64,000 nucleotides of DNA from Kandleria vitulina DSM 20405 (GTDB taxonomy: Bacteria > Bacillota_I > Bacilli_A > Erysipelotrichales > Coprobacillaceae). Below, piece after piece: positions 48,042 to 57,482 of this stretch. Under the pieces are notes generated by a model, which was given only the letters and a program-made list of their open reading frames with translations, had not been told where the DNA came from and did no database searches. How positions within the stretch are numbered: position 1 is the stretch's first letter; every line of letters starts with the position of its first letter. A program made the translations under genes and the position numbers. The DNA lies in the NCBI RefSeq assembly GCF_000702065.1, contig NZ_JNKN01000009.1, positions 1-64,000 of the forward strand. The letters are read 5' to 3'.

Positions 48042-50810
48042 TTATTTAAATAGTTGTGCTGTGATCAAATGTCTATATCTTCTTCTTATCTGTAAAGAGA
48101 TAATCAATAGAATAATAGAAAGAATAGATATAATACAACCAAGCTTAAAACCTGGTGTGGTATATCTTAGTTCAATGTTATGATGTCCTTTTTCAAGATA
48201 AGTCCCAATAAACATACCATTTGTCTTATAGGATGGGACTTTCTTGCCATCTACATAGATTGTCCATCCTGATGAATAAGGGACTGTCATATTCAATAGT
48301 TTCTTATCACTTACAGTAATATCACCCTTAATGATATTGTTATCGATGGAAATATTCTGTAAAGTCTCCTTACCCAATGCTTCCAATCTTTCTTTTGTAT
48401 GGACATGAGGTACATTGTAGACTTTCATCTGATCAAGCTTATAGATGCCCTTCTTATCTAAAGTCAGTGTAATGGACTGTTTACCTGTCTTAAAAGAAGA
48501 CATCCCCACTGTATAGAACTTTCTCTTGATATATCGACTATTGTACTTTGTTCTATAGCTTATATATCTCTTTGCTTTATTGCTGCCGTGTAAACGAAGA
48601 GTAGAAGACTTGATTCTCTTCTCACGATAAGAAATCTTCTTATCTTCAATTCCTAATACTTTAGGTAATCCTTCATCTTCTTTAGTAAAAGATTTCATTG
48701 AGAAATCTTCTACAGTAAAGTAGATGTCATTATCTTCTGGTGCATCAAAAATCAATTTGATTTTTGATTTCCCAGTAGAAATATATGTCCCATCATAGTA
48801 TGTCAACGTGTCAGGTGTTAAGTTCTCTATCTTCACAGGAAGTTCCTGTTCAGGAAGATCGATATGTTCACTCTTGATTTTAGCATCCTTGTCATCTACT
48901 AAAGCAGACTGCAATAAGGCCTGCGATCTTGTTAACACATTGATCTTTTCATAGTCTGATTTCTTGATGACTGATGAATAAGTAAACCCAAGTGGCAATG
49001 CATACTTGTTGACGTAGACATCATATCGAAATGATGAAAGCTTATCCGAGCGTTCATAGCCATATGGTGGTATCGTCACGGAATTCTTTTTTCCGATAAG
49101 ATACTTTACACCAAACAGATTAGCCACAGCACTACGTCCTTCTAAGAAGTTAATACGGTGAGTTACATTGTTGGTGTATCCCAATGATTCTAGGAAAAGA
49201 TAAGAATCTCCTGGCAACAATGAAAGATAAGTCATGATTGATGACTGATTGGTATTCATTGTACGATTATATTTCTTTGTGAAGTTTACATAATCAAAAC
49301 GGTAGTTTTGATTATGTGGCAATAACTTGAAGTTTTCATTAAGGATTAGATCCTTTTCCACATGTCCATATTTAAGATATTCTTTGGAATATCCACCAAA
49401 ATTCTTATTGTAGAAGAAGGCTCCATTAAGTGCCACATTGGCAGCGACAATAAGTGTCATCAATGGGAACATATTCTTCTTTATTGATTTTACATAAAGT
49501 ACTATCAATAATGAACACATACAGACAATAGTAATGATTATTGCCCACAGCTTGCTGGCATCCTTGGTGAAGAATACAAACATAAATGAGAAGAGCACAT
49601 AACAGGAAGATAAGACAAAGACACCTATCGCTCTCTTCTTATCTTCCAAGAGATTCTCAAGATCTGGATAGATCTTCGCTAACATTGTACCAATGGCCAA
49701 TGCGCAGACGAACGTCCAGCGATTAGCTACATAAGATAATCCATTGAAGAATGATCCAAAGAATGGGAAAAGCAAGAATAGCAACATAAGTATAAGCGTT
49801 ACTTTCTCTCTAATATACTTCTTCCCTGATACGACAATGACATTAATGACAATAATCGCAATAGCGGAAAGTGACAGTCTTACCCAATCTGGTGCCAGAT
49901 AAGAGGAACCAAACGATAAGAACAGATCACGATAGTAGTTCCAAGTGTAGACAAGTGGCACGAACGACTTCTCAGCAGCTCTCGCTGAAGAGAAGAAGAG
50001 ATAGACTACCGGCAAGAAGATAATACATGAAATCCCCACACCAATAAGGGCATACCACACACATTTCGCTACACTGTAGAATACATATTTTACAGTTAAG
50101 TTCTCATGTCCTAATATCGATACAATCGCATAGAGGACGGTAAAGATAACCAACATGTAGAAGAAGTAGAAGTTGCTTAATAATGACAACGCAACAACCA
50201 TACAGAAAAACCAAGGAGACTTACGATCTAGAATACGATCTACTCCTAAACAATATAACGGGAAATAGACAAGCGTATTTAAGAAATAGGGATGCTTAAT
50301 ACAATAGATGGAGAAACCTGAAAAGCAATAAACAATCGTACCAAGAAGGATCCCCTTCTTGCTACGATTGTGATAGAGATTGTAAACAATAAAGGCAATC
50401 CCTGCACAATAAAGACGAACTGGTACCAATGCATTAAATGCGATTTCAGCATATCTTGTAGGAACCAATCCTGAAACTAAGGCAAAGATATCACCCACCG
50501 CATAGTAATGAATGGTAGAGATGATATCTTGGCCATAGCCAATACTTAAATCGAATGTCTTAAGGTTAAGACTATGATCTACAAAGATAGTATAAAAAAG
50601 GTGTCTTAGATAACGTCCATAGTAAGTAAAAGCATTAACATGCTGATCAATACCATCCGTATTGCCACCAGTACTCCAAATAAATGAACGTCCTCCAAGA
50701 TAGAAAGCCATATAAACAACAAGTGCAATAACGATAAACAGGAAAGTGTAAGCCGCAAATAGCTGCTTTCTCTTTCCCTTCTCGCTTATCGCGGGTGTAA
50801 ATAGTTTCAT
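48042..50810 (-). CDS. YfhO-like membrane glycosyltransferase (GT-C type)
   Basis: The 922-residue membrane protein has a dozen or more helices over the first 500 residues with FSTGG..DGIDQHVNAFTYYG near 35 (the acidic loop after the first helix typical of YfhO), then a large extracytoplasmic domain and a C-terminal helix. SSGWTIYVDGKKV and GHHNIELRYTTPGFKLG near the end are YfhO family blocks. YfhO/CsbB-type proteins transfer N-acetylglucosamine or glucose from a polyprenyl carrier to lipoteichoic acid outside the cell. The polyprenyl glycosyltransferase gene is just upstream (25 bases), which completes the pair. Confidence 0.9.
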   Translation of the reverse strand: MKLFTPAISEKGKRKQLFAAYTFLFIVIALVVYMAFYLGGRSFIWSTGGNTDGIDQHVNAFTYYGRYLRHLFYTIFVDHSLNLKTFDLSIGYGQDIISTIHYYAVGDIFALVSGLVPTRYAEIAFNALVPVRLYCAGIAFIVYNLYHNRSKKGILLGTIVYCFSGFSIYCIKHPYFLNTLVYFPLYCLGVDRILDRKSPWFFCMVVALSLLSNFYFFYMLVIFTVLYAIVSILGHENLTVKYVFYSVAKCVWYALIGVGISCIIFLPVVYLFFSSARAAEKSFVPLVYTWNYYRDLFLSFGSSYLAPDWVRLSLSAIAIIVINVIVVSGKKYIREKVTLILMLLFLLFPFFGSFFNGLSYVANRWTFVCALAIGTMLAKIYPDLENLLEDKKRAIGVFVLSSCYVLFSFMFVFFTKDASKLWAIIITIVCMCSLLIVLYVKSIKKNMFPLMTLIVAANVALNGAFFYNKNFGGYSKEYLKYGHVEKDLILNENFKLLPHNQNYRFDYVNFTKKYNRTMNTNQSSIMTYLSLLPGDSYLFLESLGYTNNVTHRINFLEGRSAVANLFGVKYLIGKKNSVTIPPYGYERSDKLSSFRYDVYVNKYALPLGFTYSSVIKKSDYEKINVLTRSQALLQSALVDDKDAKIKSEHIDLPEQELPVKIENLTPDTLTYYDGTYISTGKSKIKLIFDAPEDNDIYFTVEDFSMKSFTKEDEGLPKVLGIEDKKISYREKRIKSSTLRLHGSNKAKRYISYRTKYNSRYIKRKFYTVGMSSFKTGKQSITLTLDKKGIYKLDQMKVYNVPHVHTKERLEALGKETLQNISIDNNIIKGDITVSDKKLLNMTVPYSSGWTIYVDGKKVPSYKTNGMFIGTYLEKGHHNIELRYTTPGFKLGCIISILSIILLIISLQIRRRYRHLITAQLFK

Positions 50811-50822
50811 AGAACCCTCCCA

Positions 50823-50845
50823 AGAAAAAGCATATTATGCTTTTT
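50823..50845 (-). terminator. hairpin at the end of the polyprenyl glycosyltransferase gene
   Basis: GAAAAAGCATA / TATGCTTTTTC stem overlapping the last codons (KEKA, stop). No separate T run follows, so it probably attenuates rather than stops transcription into the YfhO-like gene. Confidence 0.45.
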
Positions 50846-51758
50846 CTTTAACAATATAGATTTGTCTCTTCTTTGTTTCTAGGTAAATCTTAGAAATATA
50901 TAATCCCACAATTCCAAGACATAATAGGATCATACTTCCTAAAAGCAACATGATACTTACCATTGATGGCCATCCTGATACTGGATCACCAAATAGCATC
51001 GCTCTAATGACAATACCAAATAAGGCAATGACAGAAATGACAAAGAAAATCAATCCCAAAATAGATGAAATAAACAATGGTACTACAGAATAAGCAAGAA
51101 TACCTTCAATCGAATATTTAAATAAACTAAAGAATGACCATTTTGTATTACCGGCACTTCTTTCTACATTCTCATAAGCCAACCATTTAGTCTTGAATCC
51201 TACCCAGCTAAAGATTCCTTTTGAGAATCTGTTATATTCCTGATCTTTAATAATCGCATCAACCATCTGTCTACTCATAAAGCGATAGTCTCTGGCCCCA
51301 TCAACTATCTCTGTTGAAGACATCTTGTTAATAAGCTTATAGAACATTCTCGCAAAGAATGAACGAATAGGTGGTTCACCTTTTCGTGTCGATCTTTTCG
51401 TAGCAACACAATCGTAATCTTCATTTTTTACGATATTATACATTTCAGGTAGAAGATGAGGTGGATCCTGTAAATCCACATCCATAGTAACGACATAATC
51501 ACCTGTCGCTAATTCTAACCCAGCATATAAACCCGCTTCTTTTCCAAAGTTTCTAGAGAACGATACATAGTGTACACGTTCATCTTCTTCATGCAATGCT
51601 TTTAATATATCTAAAGTATGGTCATGACTACCATCATCTACAAAACAAAATTCTAATTCTGCATCTAACTGCGATTCGTATTTTAATACTTCGTTATAGA
51701 AGATACGAATAGTTTCTTCTTCGTTGTAACAAGGTACAACCAATGATATTTTATCCAT
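50835..51758 (-). CDS. polyprenyl-phosphate glycosyltransferase (GtrB/CsbB-like GT2)
   Basis: The 307-residue protein has an N-terminal GT2 domain (SLVVPCYNEEETIRIFYNEV, FCFVDDGSHDHT, DVDLQDPPHLLP with the DxD, GEPPIRSFFARMFYKLINKM) and two C-terminal helices (about 230-290). It charges undecaprenyl phosphate with a sugar on the cytoplasmic side. The downstream YfhO-like protein then uses the carrier outside. A second enzyme of this class lies at 56517-57473. Site AAAGGAG before the ATG. Confidence 0.93.
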   Translation of the reverse strand: MDKISLVVPCYNEEETIRIFYNEVLKYESQLDAELEFCFVDDGSHDHTLDILKALHEEDERVHYVSFSRNFGKEAGLYAGLELATGDYVVTMDVDLQDPPHLLPEMYNIVKNEDYDCVATKRSTRKGEPPIRSFFARMFYKLINKMSSTEIVDGARDYRFMSRQMVDAIIKDQEYNRFSKGIFSWVGFKTKWLAYENVERSAGNTKWSFFSLFKYSIEGILAYSVVPLFISSILGLIFFVISVIALFGIVIRAMLFGDPVSGWPSMVSIMLLLGSMILLCLGIVGLYISKIYLETKKRQIYIVKEKA

Positions 51759-51948
51759 TTTTTCCCAAAACTCCTTTATAAGTATTGCAATAATAACACC
51801 ATAAGTTTAACACTTCAATACCGTTTATGGCAATGAAATCTACTATTTTCATAATTTAATACTTATTAAATATGTGTAGTTGTTACATTTGACATTTCAT
51901 TGACAAATGTACAACTTAATTCACCTTTATGAACTGAATATGAAGAAA

Positions 51949-51979
51949 AATAAGGAATCACTTTGCGTGATTCCTTATT
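51949..51979 (-). terminator. intrinsic terminator of the large secreted protein gene
   Basis: Perfect 13-bp stem AATAAGGAATCAC / GTGATTCCTTATT followed on the minus strand by TTTCTTCA; it includes the stop codon at 51975. Confidence 0.9.
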
Positions 51980-54146
51980 TAGTACGAATTTTTCTTATTG
52001 AAGAATAAGCAGAGTAAATGTATTTTCCATTTACAATCTTATATGTACGTATTCTTACATAGTAGTATTTCTTACGAGAGAGATGTTTTAATGTTGTGGA
52101 GGTGGCCGTCTTAAACTTCTTGCTTACCGCATTTTTCATATTCTTATGCGTTGAATACTGTATTTCATAACGCGCATCCTGTTTCTTCCACTTAAGTGTG
52201 ATAGCACCCTTCTTTGCTTTATGGGACTTGATCTTTGTGGCTTTTGGCACAATCTTATAAGTTCTATAAATCACACGTGTAGCGTATGGATTGTCCTGCA
52301 AGGTGATCTTGATTGTGTAGATGCCTACCTTCTTAGATTTTGGTGAGAGGTATTCTACTTTTTTAACTTTGATCTTATGTCCAAAAATGACAACACTTTT
52401 TATGCTTGGTTTTTGTACTTTCTTGTTATAAGTGAAGGAAGTACGAGACAAGCTTACACTTCCATAAGTATTGGCGTTCGCCTTGATGATGGTATAACGG
52501 ATATTTTTCACTCCACTATATGTCGGTGTATTGATCGTGATTGTCATCACATATGTTCCTGGCGTCTTTGACGCTGTGTATTTGATGCTGTAAGGGAGGT
52601 ACATGTTCTTATACTTAACACTGGTAACACTTGGATAGCGAATCTTTCCATTGTAACTAAATGATGTAGCATTCACACTAACATCAATATCACTATCACT
52701 TAAAGTTCGCTTCATATTCACCATATTGGATGATTTACCAGCAATCACCTTTCCCATAGGTGCTACTGCACTATTCATAGGATTAGCATTGTAGCGATGT
52801 GAACCTGATTCAAACAAGACATATAATGTGCCATCCTTTTCCACAATACCTTCTGACATGCCAGGCAATACGATTGAAGAAACAGCACTGATCTTAGAAT
52901 CACTCTGCCCCACATTAGTTACAGAATAAGCATATAAACCAGACGAATTCACCCTTCCATAAGAAGAAGACACCATCAGATAAGTTATACCATCGACAGT
53001 CAAGAAGGCCGCTCCCTGCGCCTTCTTTATGACTGAATAACTTACAAAAGCATTCTCACTACCAGGATGAAATCCCTTAATAACACTATTTGATGAACTA
53101 TTGAATGTACCAACATACAAATCATCATTAAAACTAGTCACAAAAGAAGCAGACGTAACACCATTAATCTTGTTCTCTCCATCATAATGATCCACTACAT
53201 ATTCATCATCATTATCCCAATTAAGCTGATCATGAATAGTCTTCGTATTAAGATACACAAGCTTCTGCCCACTAGAATTACCAGTATCTAGTGATATCCA
53301 CAACTGACCATTCAAGCAAGTCAATCCACCTACATGATTAGTATCAGGAAGAACAATAGTCTTATACTTTCTTAACTCATCATTAAGCCTTAACACATAG
53401 ATTACAGAATTATGTACCTGAATCTGTTCATTACTCTTCCCTAAGTCACTAAGATAAGCCTTTATTCCATCATATGAAGAAATATAGACATAGTTATCAT
53501 CCATAGCTAACCCTTGTGGTACATCCACAATTTCATTAGTTTTAACTTCTTTGTTTACTCTTGGAACAGTTATATCTTTATCATCCTGATCAAAACGTTC
53601 AAGGTCCTTATATTTTTTCTTGGCATCCTCTTCTTTTTGATTTGCGATATGGACTTCTTCATCAGATACACTATTAACAGTAGTTGTAGGATCATCTTCA
53701 GAAGGAGATTCTACATCACTTTTCAAAAGTCCCTTTCTCTTAACTGTATCTTCTTGATTCACACTATTTTCAGAAGATACATCTTGTTTTGTATTCTTAT
53801 TAGTAGAATCTTCCTGTTTAACATCTTCATTAGAAACTTCACCCTGAACAGTCTTCTTAGAAGAATCCTCCTCTGCAGTATCATTATTAGAAGTATCATT
53901 CTGAGTTGTATCTTCATCTGAAGTCTCTTCATTATTATTTAAATCATTATCCTGCTCATTATCCATCATCGTCTTCTTAATAGAATATGACTTCTCATTA
54001 GAAAAACGAATCTCTCCCATATTATTAATCAAGTTACTAAAATCAAGACGTGGATAGCGTTTCACTACTGTAGAAGCAGAAGGAACACTAATCACCCCTG
54101 AAAGAACTGTCGCTGATATATAAATAGACGTAAGTTTCTTATTCAT
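51975..54146 (-). CDS. large secreted protein: acidic repeat region, propeller-like domain, Ig-like and Fn3 ends
   Basis: The protein has 723 residues from the ATG at 54146 (GAGGTGAGAGAG); an earlier ATG 24 codons up would hide the signal peptide (NKKLTSIYISATVLSGVISVPSAS). Residues 55-160 are a degenerate Asp/Asn/Glu/Ser/Thr-rich repeat (NDTSNNDTAEEDSSKKTVQG). Residues 185-480 read as a beta-propeller-like domain (VPQGLAMDDNYVYISSYDGI, VGGLTCLNGQLWISLDTGNS). Two copies of a SxTSFSYNGKxxxP Ig-like module follow, then a fibronectin-like end (ITLKWKKQDARYEIQYSTHK, YYVRIRTYK). No LPxTG anchor is seen, so it is either released or held by its domains. Confidence 0.85.
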   Translation of the reverse strand: MNKKLTSIYISATVLSGVISVPSASTVVKRYPRLDFSNLINNMGEIRFSNEKSYSIKKTMMDNEQDNDLNNNEETSDEDTTQNDTSNNDTAEEDSSKKTVQGEVSNEDVKQEDSTNKNTKQDVSSENSVNQEDTVKRKGLLKSDVESPSEDDPTTTVNSVSDEEVHIANQKEEDAKKKYKDLERFDQDDKDITVPRVNKEVKTNEIVDVPQGLAMDDNYVYISSYDGIKAYLSDLGKSNEQIQVHNSVIYVLRLNDELRKYKTIVLPDTNHVGGLTCLNGQLWISLDTGNSSGQKLVYLNTKTIHDQLNWDNDDEYVVDHYDGENKINGVTSASFVTSFNDDLYVGTFNSSSNSVIKGFHPGSENAFVSYSVIKKAQGAAFLTVDGITYLMVSSSYGRVNSSGLYAYSVTNVGQSDSKISAVSSIVLPGMSEGIVEKDGTLYVLFESGSHRYNANPMNSAVAPMGKVIAGKSSNMVNMKRTLSDSDIDVSVNATSFSYNGKIRYPSVTSVKYKNMYLPYSIKYTASKTPGTYVMTITINTPTYSGVKNIRYTIIKANANTYGSVSLSRTSFTYNKKVQKPSIKSVVIFGHKIKVKKVEYLSPKSKKVGIYTIKITLQDNPYATRVIYRTYKIVPKATKIKSHKAKKGAITLKWKKQDARYEIQYSTHKNMKNAVSKKFKTATSTTLKHLSRKKYYYVRIRTYKIVNGKYIYSAYSSIRKIRTK

Positions 54147-54319
54147 CTCTCTCACCTCACTAGTAGCCATTATAACGTGAAAGACTAAAATAAACCATAA
54201 AAAAGAGAAATCCATCATATAGATTCCTCTTCATAACCATCACTAGTCATCATACAGATGCTTCACAAATTATAAAATGACCATAGTTTCATTCATAAAA
54301 CTTTCTAATAAACAAGAAA

Positions 54320-54727
54320 TTATTTATCAGCTTTAAACACAAAATATCTTTGACCAAAATAATTCAAGATCACAAACAATCCCATACCTACAAGCATAGA
54401 TAAGTTATCCTGCAACTTAGTAGACATAGATGAAAGAACAGTTCTTACTAATGGTTTAGCAACACCGTAGGCAACTAAATAACAGATTGTAATATTAACA
54501 ATAAAACGTAAAACATTCTTTACATCCTTAGACTTATTCTCAAAAGTAAAATACTTATTCAAGAAATAACTTAAGATACTACCAAATACATAGTTAGAAG
54601 CTGAAGACACCCAATATGAGAAGTGTAACAAGTTATAAGCAATAAACATAACTGCTGTACCAAAGAGTGTATTGGCTACACCGACAATAATGAATTTTAA
54701 GAATGTCTTATCAAAAAATTTATTCAT
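54320..54727 (-). CDS. GtrA-family membrane protein
   Basis: The 135-residue protein has four helices and the GtrA block FIIVGVANTLFGTAVMFIAYN, then YVFGSILSYFLNKYFTFENK and NYFGQRYFVFK. GtrA proteins are thought to help flip polyprenyl-linked sugars and work beside GtrB/CsbB-type glycosyltransferases, of which two are encoded nearby. Site AGGAG. It follows pgsA with a terminator between them. Confidence 0.92.
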   Translation of the reverse strand: MNKFFDKTFLKFIIVGVANTLFGTAVMFIAYNLLHFSYWVSSASNYVFGSILSYFLNKYFTFENKSKDVKNVLRFIVNITICYLVAYGVAKPLVRTVLSSMSTKLQDNLSMLVGMGLFVILNYFGQRYFVFKADK

Positions 54728-54747
54728 ACTTTTCTCCTATTAATGAA

Positions 54748-54769
54748 AAACAGTTCATAAGAACTGTTT
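54748..54769 (-). terminator. intrinsic terminator after pgsA
   Basis: AAACAGTTC-TTAT-GAACTGTTT on the minus strand then TTCATT; it overlaps the pgsA stop codon. Confidence 0.8.
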
Positions 54770-55361
54770 ACATACTTTCCATAATAAAATCTTTACTACC
54801 GCGAAGATAATCAATTCCAGAGAAGACTGAGAAGGCTGTTGCCAAGTACATTAGAATCAAGTCTACCGGAATGTGGCATACGGAAAAGATTGGATTGTTC
54901 AATAACATTAAACAGATAGCAATCATCTGTGTCATTGTTTTTGACTTACCCCAGATACTAGCCGCAATAACGACATTATTAGATGCTGCTAAGAATCTTA
55001 CTGCATCTACGATTGTATCTCTTAGAATCATGATAATCAAAAGTGCTGCAGGCATCTTTTGATCAACTGTTAATAAGATCAATGCTGAATTGACAAGCAT
55101 CTTATCTGCAACTGGATCGACAAACTTACCGAAAGTTGTAACAAGATTATTGGCTCTTGCAATCTTTCCATCAAGGAAATCTGTAATAGATGCGATTGCA
55201 AAAACACCAAATGCAATCAGGTCTACCAATGAAATATGTGTCCATAGGATATCAAAGACAGGTACCTGGATACCACACATTTTATAAGGGAATAAGTACA
55301 CAACAATAAAAAATGGCACCATGATTAAACGTACCACTGTTAACCTATTAGGTAGATTCAC
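54768..55361 (-). CDS. pgsA: CDP-diacylglycerol--glycerol-3-phosphate 3-phosphatidyltransferase
   Basis: The 197 residues start from GTG at 55361 (AAGGATTTAC before it), where the family start NLPNRLTVVRLIMVPFF appears; the frame is open further up but without a site. The CDP-alcohol phosphotransferase motif DGKIARANNLVTTFGKFVDPVAD fits D-G-x2-A-R-x8-G-x3-D-x3-D exactly. About five helices are present. It makes phosphatidylglycerol phosphate, the first step to phosphatidylglycerol, which feeds lipoteichoic acid synthesis. A diacylglycerol kinase and an LTA-synthase-like sulfatase nearby fit that route. Confidence 0.96.
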   Translation of the reverse strand: MNLPNRLTVVRLIMVPFFIVVYLFPYKMCGIQVPVFDILWTHISLVDLIAFGVFAIASITDFLDGKIARANNLVTTFGKFVDPVADKMLVNSALILLTVDQKMPAALLIIMILRDTIVDAVRFLAASNNVVIAASIWGKSKTMTQMIAICLMLLNNPIFSVCHIPVDLILMYLATAFSVFSGIDYLRGSKDFIMESM

Positions 55362-55558
55362 GTAAATCCTTCTTTCTATTTTCAATTTGTTACTAGAGCT
55401 ATATGTACTATAACAAAATTTTTTCTTTTCATCAATCAAAAAATCTTGAGAACATCATATTTGTGTAAGCTTTTTCATAATATGTTTTTTTGTTTTGTAT
55501 AGACTTGTATTTCAAAAAAAATCTAGTAAACTTAAACTATGTAATTGGAGGTCGTGAA

Positions 55559-56455
55559 ATGAAGTGTTTATTTGTCATTAACCCTGTTTCAGGAACACAA
55601 GCTTTCCATAGAAAGCTTAATTCTTTTGTAGGAACTTTAATAATGAAAACAGATGTCAATACTATTGATACATTCTTTACTAAAGGCAAAGATGATGCGT
55701 ATAAGAAATGCAAGTCACTTAAAAAAGGCGACTATGATTTCATTGTATCAGTAGGTGGAGATGGAACTGTCAATGAATGTCTAGGTGGACTGATCAAATC
55801 TGGCAGTGATATTCCTATTGCCTTGATTCCAGCAGGTACTGTCAATGATTTCGCGAACTATCTTAACCTTCCTGTTAAAGTTAATGATTTCGTAGAAATG
55901 ATCAATCATTTCCATACAGAAAAGATTGATGTTGGAGAAGTCCAGGGACAAGTCTTCGCCAACGTAGTTGCCGGAGGCATGTTCAGTGATATTGCTTTCC
56001 AGGTTACAAGCAAGGATAAGAACACATGGGGTCCATTAGCTTACTATATTACAGGCTTATCTCAGTTGCCTCAGCAGCTTTCTTTAAATCTTAAATTGAA
56101 GGTCACTGCTGATGGACATGAGTTTGAAGAAGAAGCTTCATTATTCTTAGTAGCCAACTCTCAGTCAGTTGGTGGCTTTAAGGGTATTACTCCTAAAGCA
56201 AGTGTACAGGATGGCAAGCTTGACTTGCTTATTATCAAGAAATCAAATGTTGCAGAACTTATCGCTTTAATGAAAGATTTAGCATTCAATGCACATCTCA
56301 ATAATCCAAATATCAAATATGTGCAGGCAAAACATCTTCGTATCGAATGCGACAAGAATATTCTCTATGATGTAGATGGTGAAGAAGGAAGTACCTTCCC
56401 TCTTGAAATCAACTGTTTACCTAAAGCTGTCAACTTACTTACAAGAAATGAATAA
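55559..56455 (+). CDS. diacylglycerol kinase family lipid kinase (YegS/DagK-like)
   Basis: This is one of few plus-strand genes here: 298 residues from the ATG after GGAGGTCGTGAA. MKCLFVINPVSGTQAFHRKL opens the catalytic domain, FIVSVGGDGTVNECLGGLI is the GGDGT nucleotide site, IPAGTVNDFANYL follows and the C-terminal half is beta-rich with YDVDGEEGSTFPLEI. It phosphorylates diacylglycerol released during lipoteichoic acid synthesis, returning it to phospholipid synthesis. It is divergent from pgsA, sharing the intergenic region 55362-55558. Confidence 0.93.
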   Translation: MKCLFVINPVSGTQAFHRKLNSFVGTLIMKTDVNTIDTFFTKGKDDAYKKCKSLKKGDYDFIVSVGGDGTVNECLGGLIKSGSDIPIALIPAGTVNDFANYLNLPVKVNDFVEMINHFHTEKIDVGEVQGQVFANVVAGGMFSDIAFQVTSKDKNTWGPLAYYITGLSQLPQQLSLNLKLKVTADGHEFEEEASLFLVANSQSVGGFKGITPKASVQDGKLDLLIIKKSNVAELIALMKDLAFNAHLNNPNIKYVQAKHLRIECDKNILYDVDGEEGSTFPLEINCLPKAVNLLTRNE

Positions 56456-56486
56456 GGCGTAGCTCAAATGAGCTACGCCTTATTTT
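56451..56486 (+). terminator. intrinsic terminator of the lipid kinase gene
   Basis: Perfect 15-bp stem AATAAGGCGTAGCTC / GAGCTACGCCTTATT with loop AAAT, then TT. It directly follows the stop codon. Confidence 0.9.
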
Positions 56487-56504
56487 GGCTCTATAATAAA
56501 AGTG
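56487..56504. repeat. 18-base sequence identical to the ISL3 end at 36765
   Basis: GGCTCTATAATAAAAGTG is repeated exactly from the ISL3 remnant. Here it forms the arm and T tract of the leftward terminator at 56498-56524, so a lost element may have donated its end as a terminator. Confidence 0.5.
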
Positions 56505-56524
56505 ATGCTATTCACATCACTTTT
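56498..56524 (-). terminator. intrinsic terminator of the 56517-57473 glycosyltransferase gene
   Basis: AAAAGTGATG / CATCACTTTT stem, 7-base loop, then TATTATAG on the minus strand. It faces the kinase terminator, making a convergent pair. Confidence 0.8.
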
Positions 56525-57473
56525 CTTTATTCCAAGTTCTTTCACTAATAATATAACGTGGACGATGTTTTACTTCCATATAGATCTTACCAATGTATTC
56601 ACCAATAACACCTAATGACACAAGCTGTACACCACCTAAGAAACACATAATAGCAAGTGTACTGCTCCATCCTGTAACAGTATGACCAGTAAGATTAGAA
56701 ATCACTGCCCAAATGACGCCAATAAAGCTCAATAGAGAGACGAGAAGACCAAACCATGTAATAATGCGGATTGGCTTAACACTCAAGCTTGTGATGCCAT
56801 CAAACGCCAAAGAAAGCATCTTAGACAATGGGTAATGTGATTCACCGGCAATACGTTCATGTCTTTCATAGTAGACAGATGTACTTTTGAATCCTACAAG
56901 AGGAATCATTCCTCTTAAGAAAAGATTAACTTCCTTGAAGTTCGCAAATTCTTCTAGAACACGAGCAGAGATCAAGCGATAATCCGCATGATTATAGACA
57001 ACTTCTGCCCCCATCATATTCAAGAACTTATAGAAGCCCTGAGCTGTTGTTCTTTTAAAGAATGTATCAGTATCTCTTGAACTTCTTACACCATAAACAA
57101 CTTCACAGCCATCATGGTAGGCATCTACCATGCCTTCCATGGCTGTAATATCATCTTGTCCATCACAATCAATTGAAATCGTAATATCGAACATATCCTT
57201 GGCTTCCATTAAACCTGCTAACACCGCATTCTGATGTCCTCTGTTTCTACTTTGTGTAATGCCAATAAAATGTTCATCTTCTTTTGAAAGAGATTTAATA
57301 ATTTCCCAAGTGGTATCCTTGCTTCCATCATTGACAAACATGATACGACTCTCATCACTGATTTTTCCTTTTTTTACAAGGAGATGAAGTTCATCCAAAA
57401 ACATCTTTGATGTTGTAGGAAGAACTTCTTCTTCATTATAACAAGGAATAACCATACATAATCTTGTTTCCAT
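56517..57473 (-). CDS. polyprenyl-phosphate glycosyltransferase (GtrB-like GT2), second paralogue
   Basis: The 318-residue protein has the GT2 fold: RLCMVIPCYNEEEVLPTTSKMF, IMFVNDGSKDTTWEI, ISIDCDGQDDITAMEGMVDAY with the metal-binding Asp set, and FKRTTAQGFYKFLNMMGAEV. Two C-terminal helices (about 230-295) anchor it. It should make undecaprenyl-phosphate-linked glucose or N-acetylglucosamine. It begins 9 bases after the LbetaH gene, so the sulfatase, LbetaH and glycosyltransferase genes form one operon. Site AGGAG. Confidence 0.93.
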   Translation of the reverse strand: METRLCMVIPCYNEEEVLPTTSKMFLDELHLLVKKGKISDESRIMFVNDGSKDTTWEIIKSLSKEDEHFIGITQSRNRGHQNAVLAGLMEAKDMFDITISIDCDGQDDITAMEGMVDAYHDGCEVVYGVRSSRDTDTFFKRTTAQGFYKFLNMMGAEVVYNHADYRLISARVLEEFANFKEVNLFLRGMIPLVGFKSTSVYYERHERIAGESHYPLSKMLSLAFDGITSLSVKPIRIITWFGLLVSLLSFIGVIWAVISNLTGHTVTGWSSTLAIMCFLGGVQLVSLGVIGEYIGKIYMEVKHRPRYIISERTWNKEK

Positions 57474-57482
57474 AATGATCTC

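Noticed and set aside
53514-53921. 135-codon plus-strand membrane-like gene
   Set aside because: It is antisense to the Asp/Asn/Ser-rich repeat of the secreted protein; the apparent hydrophobicity comes from complementary codons.
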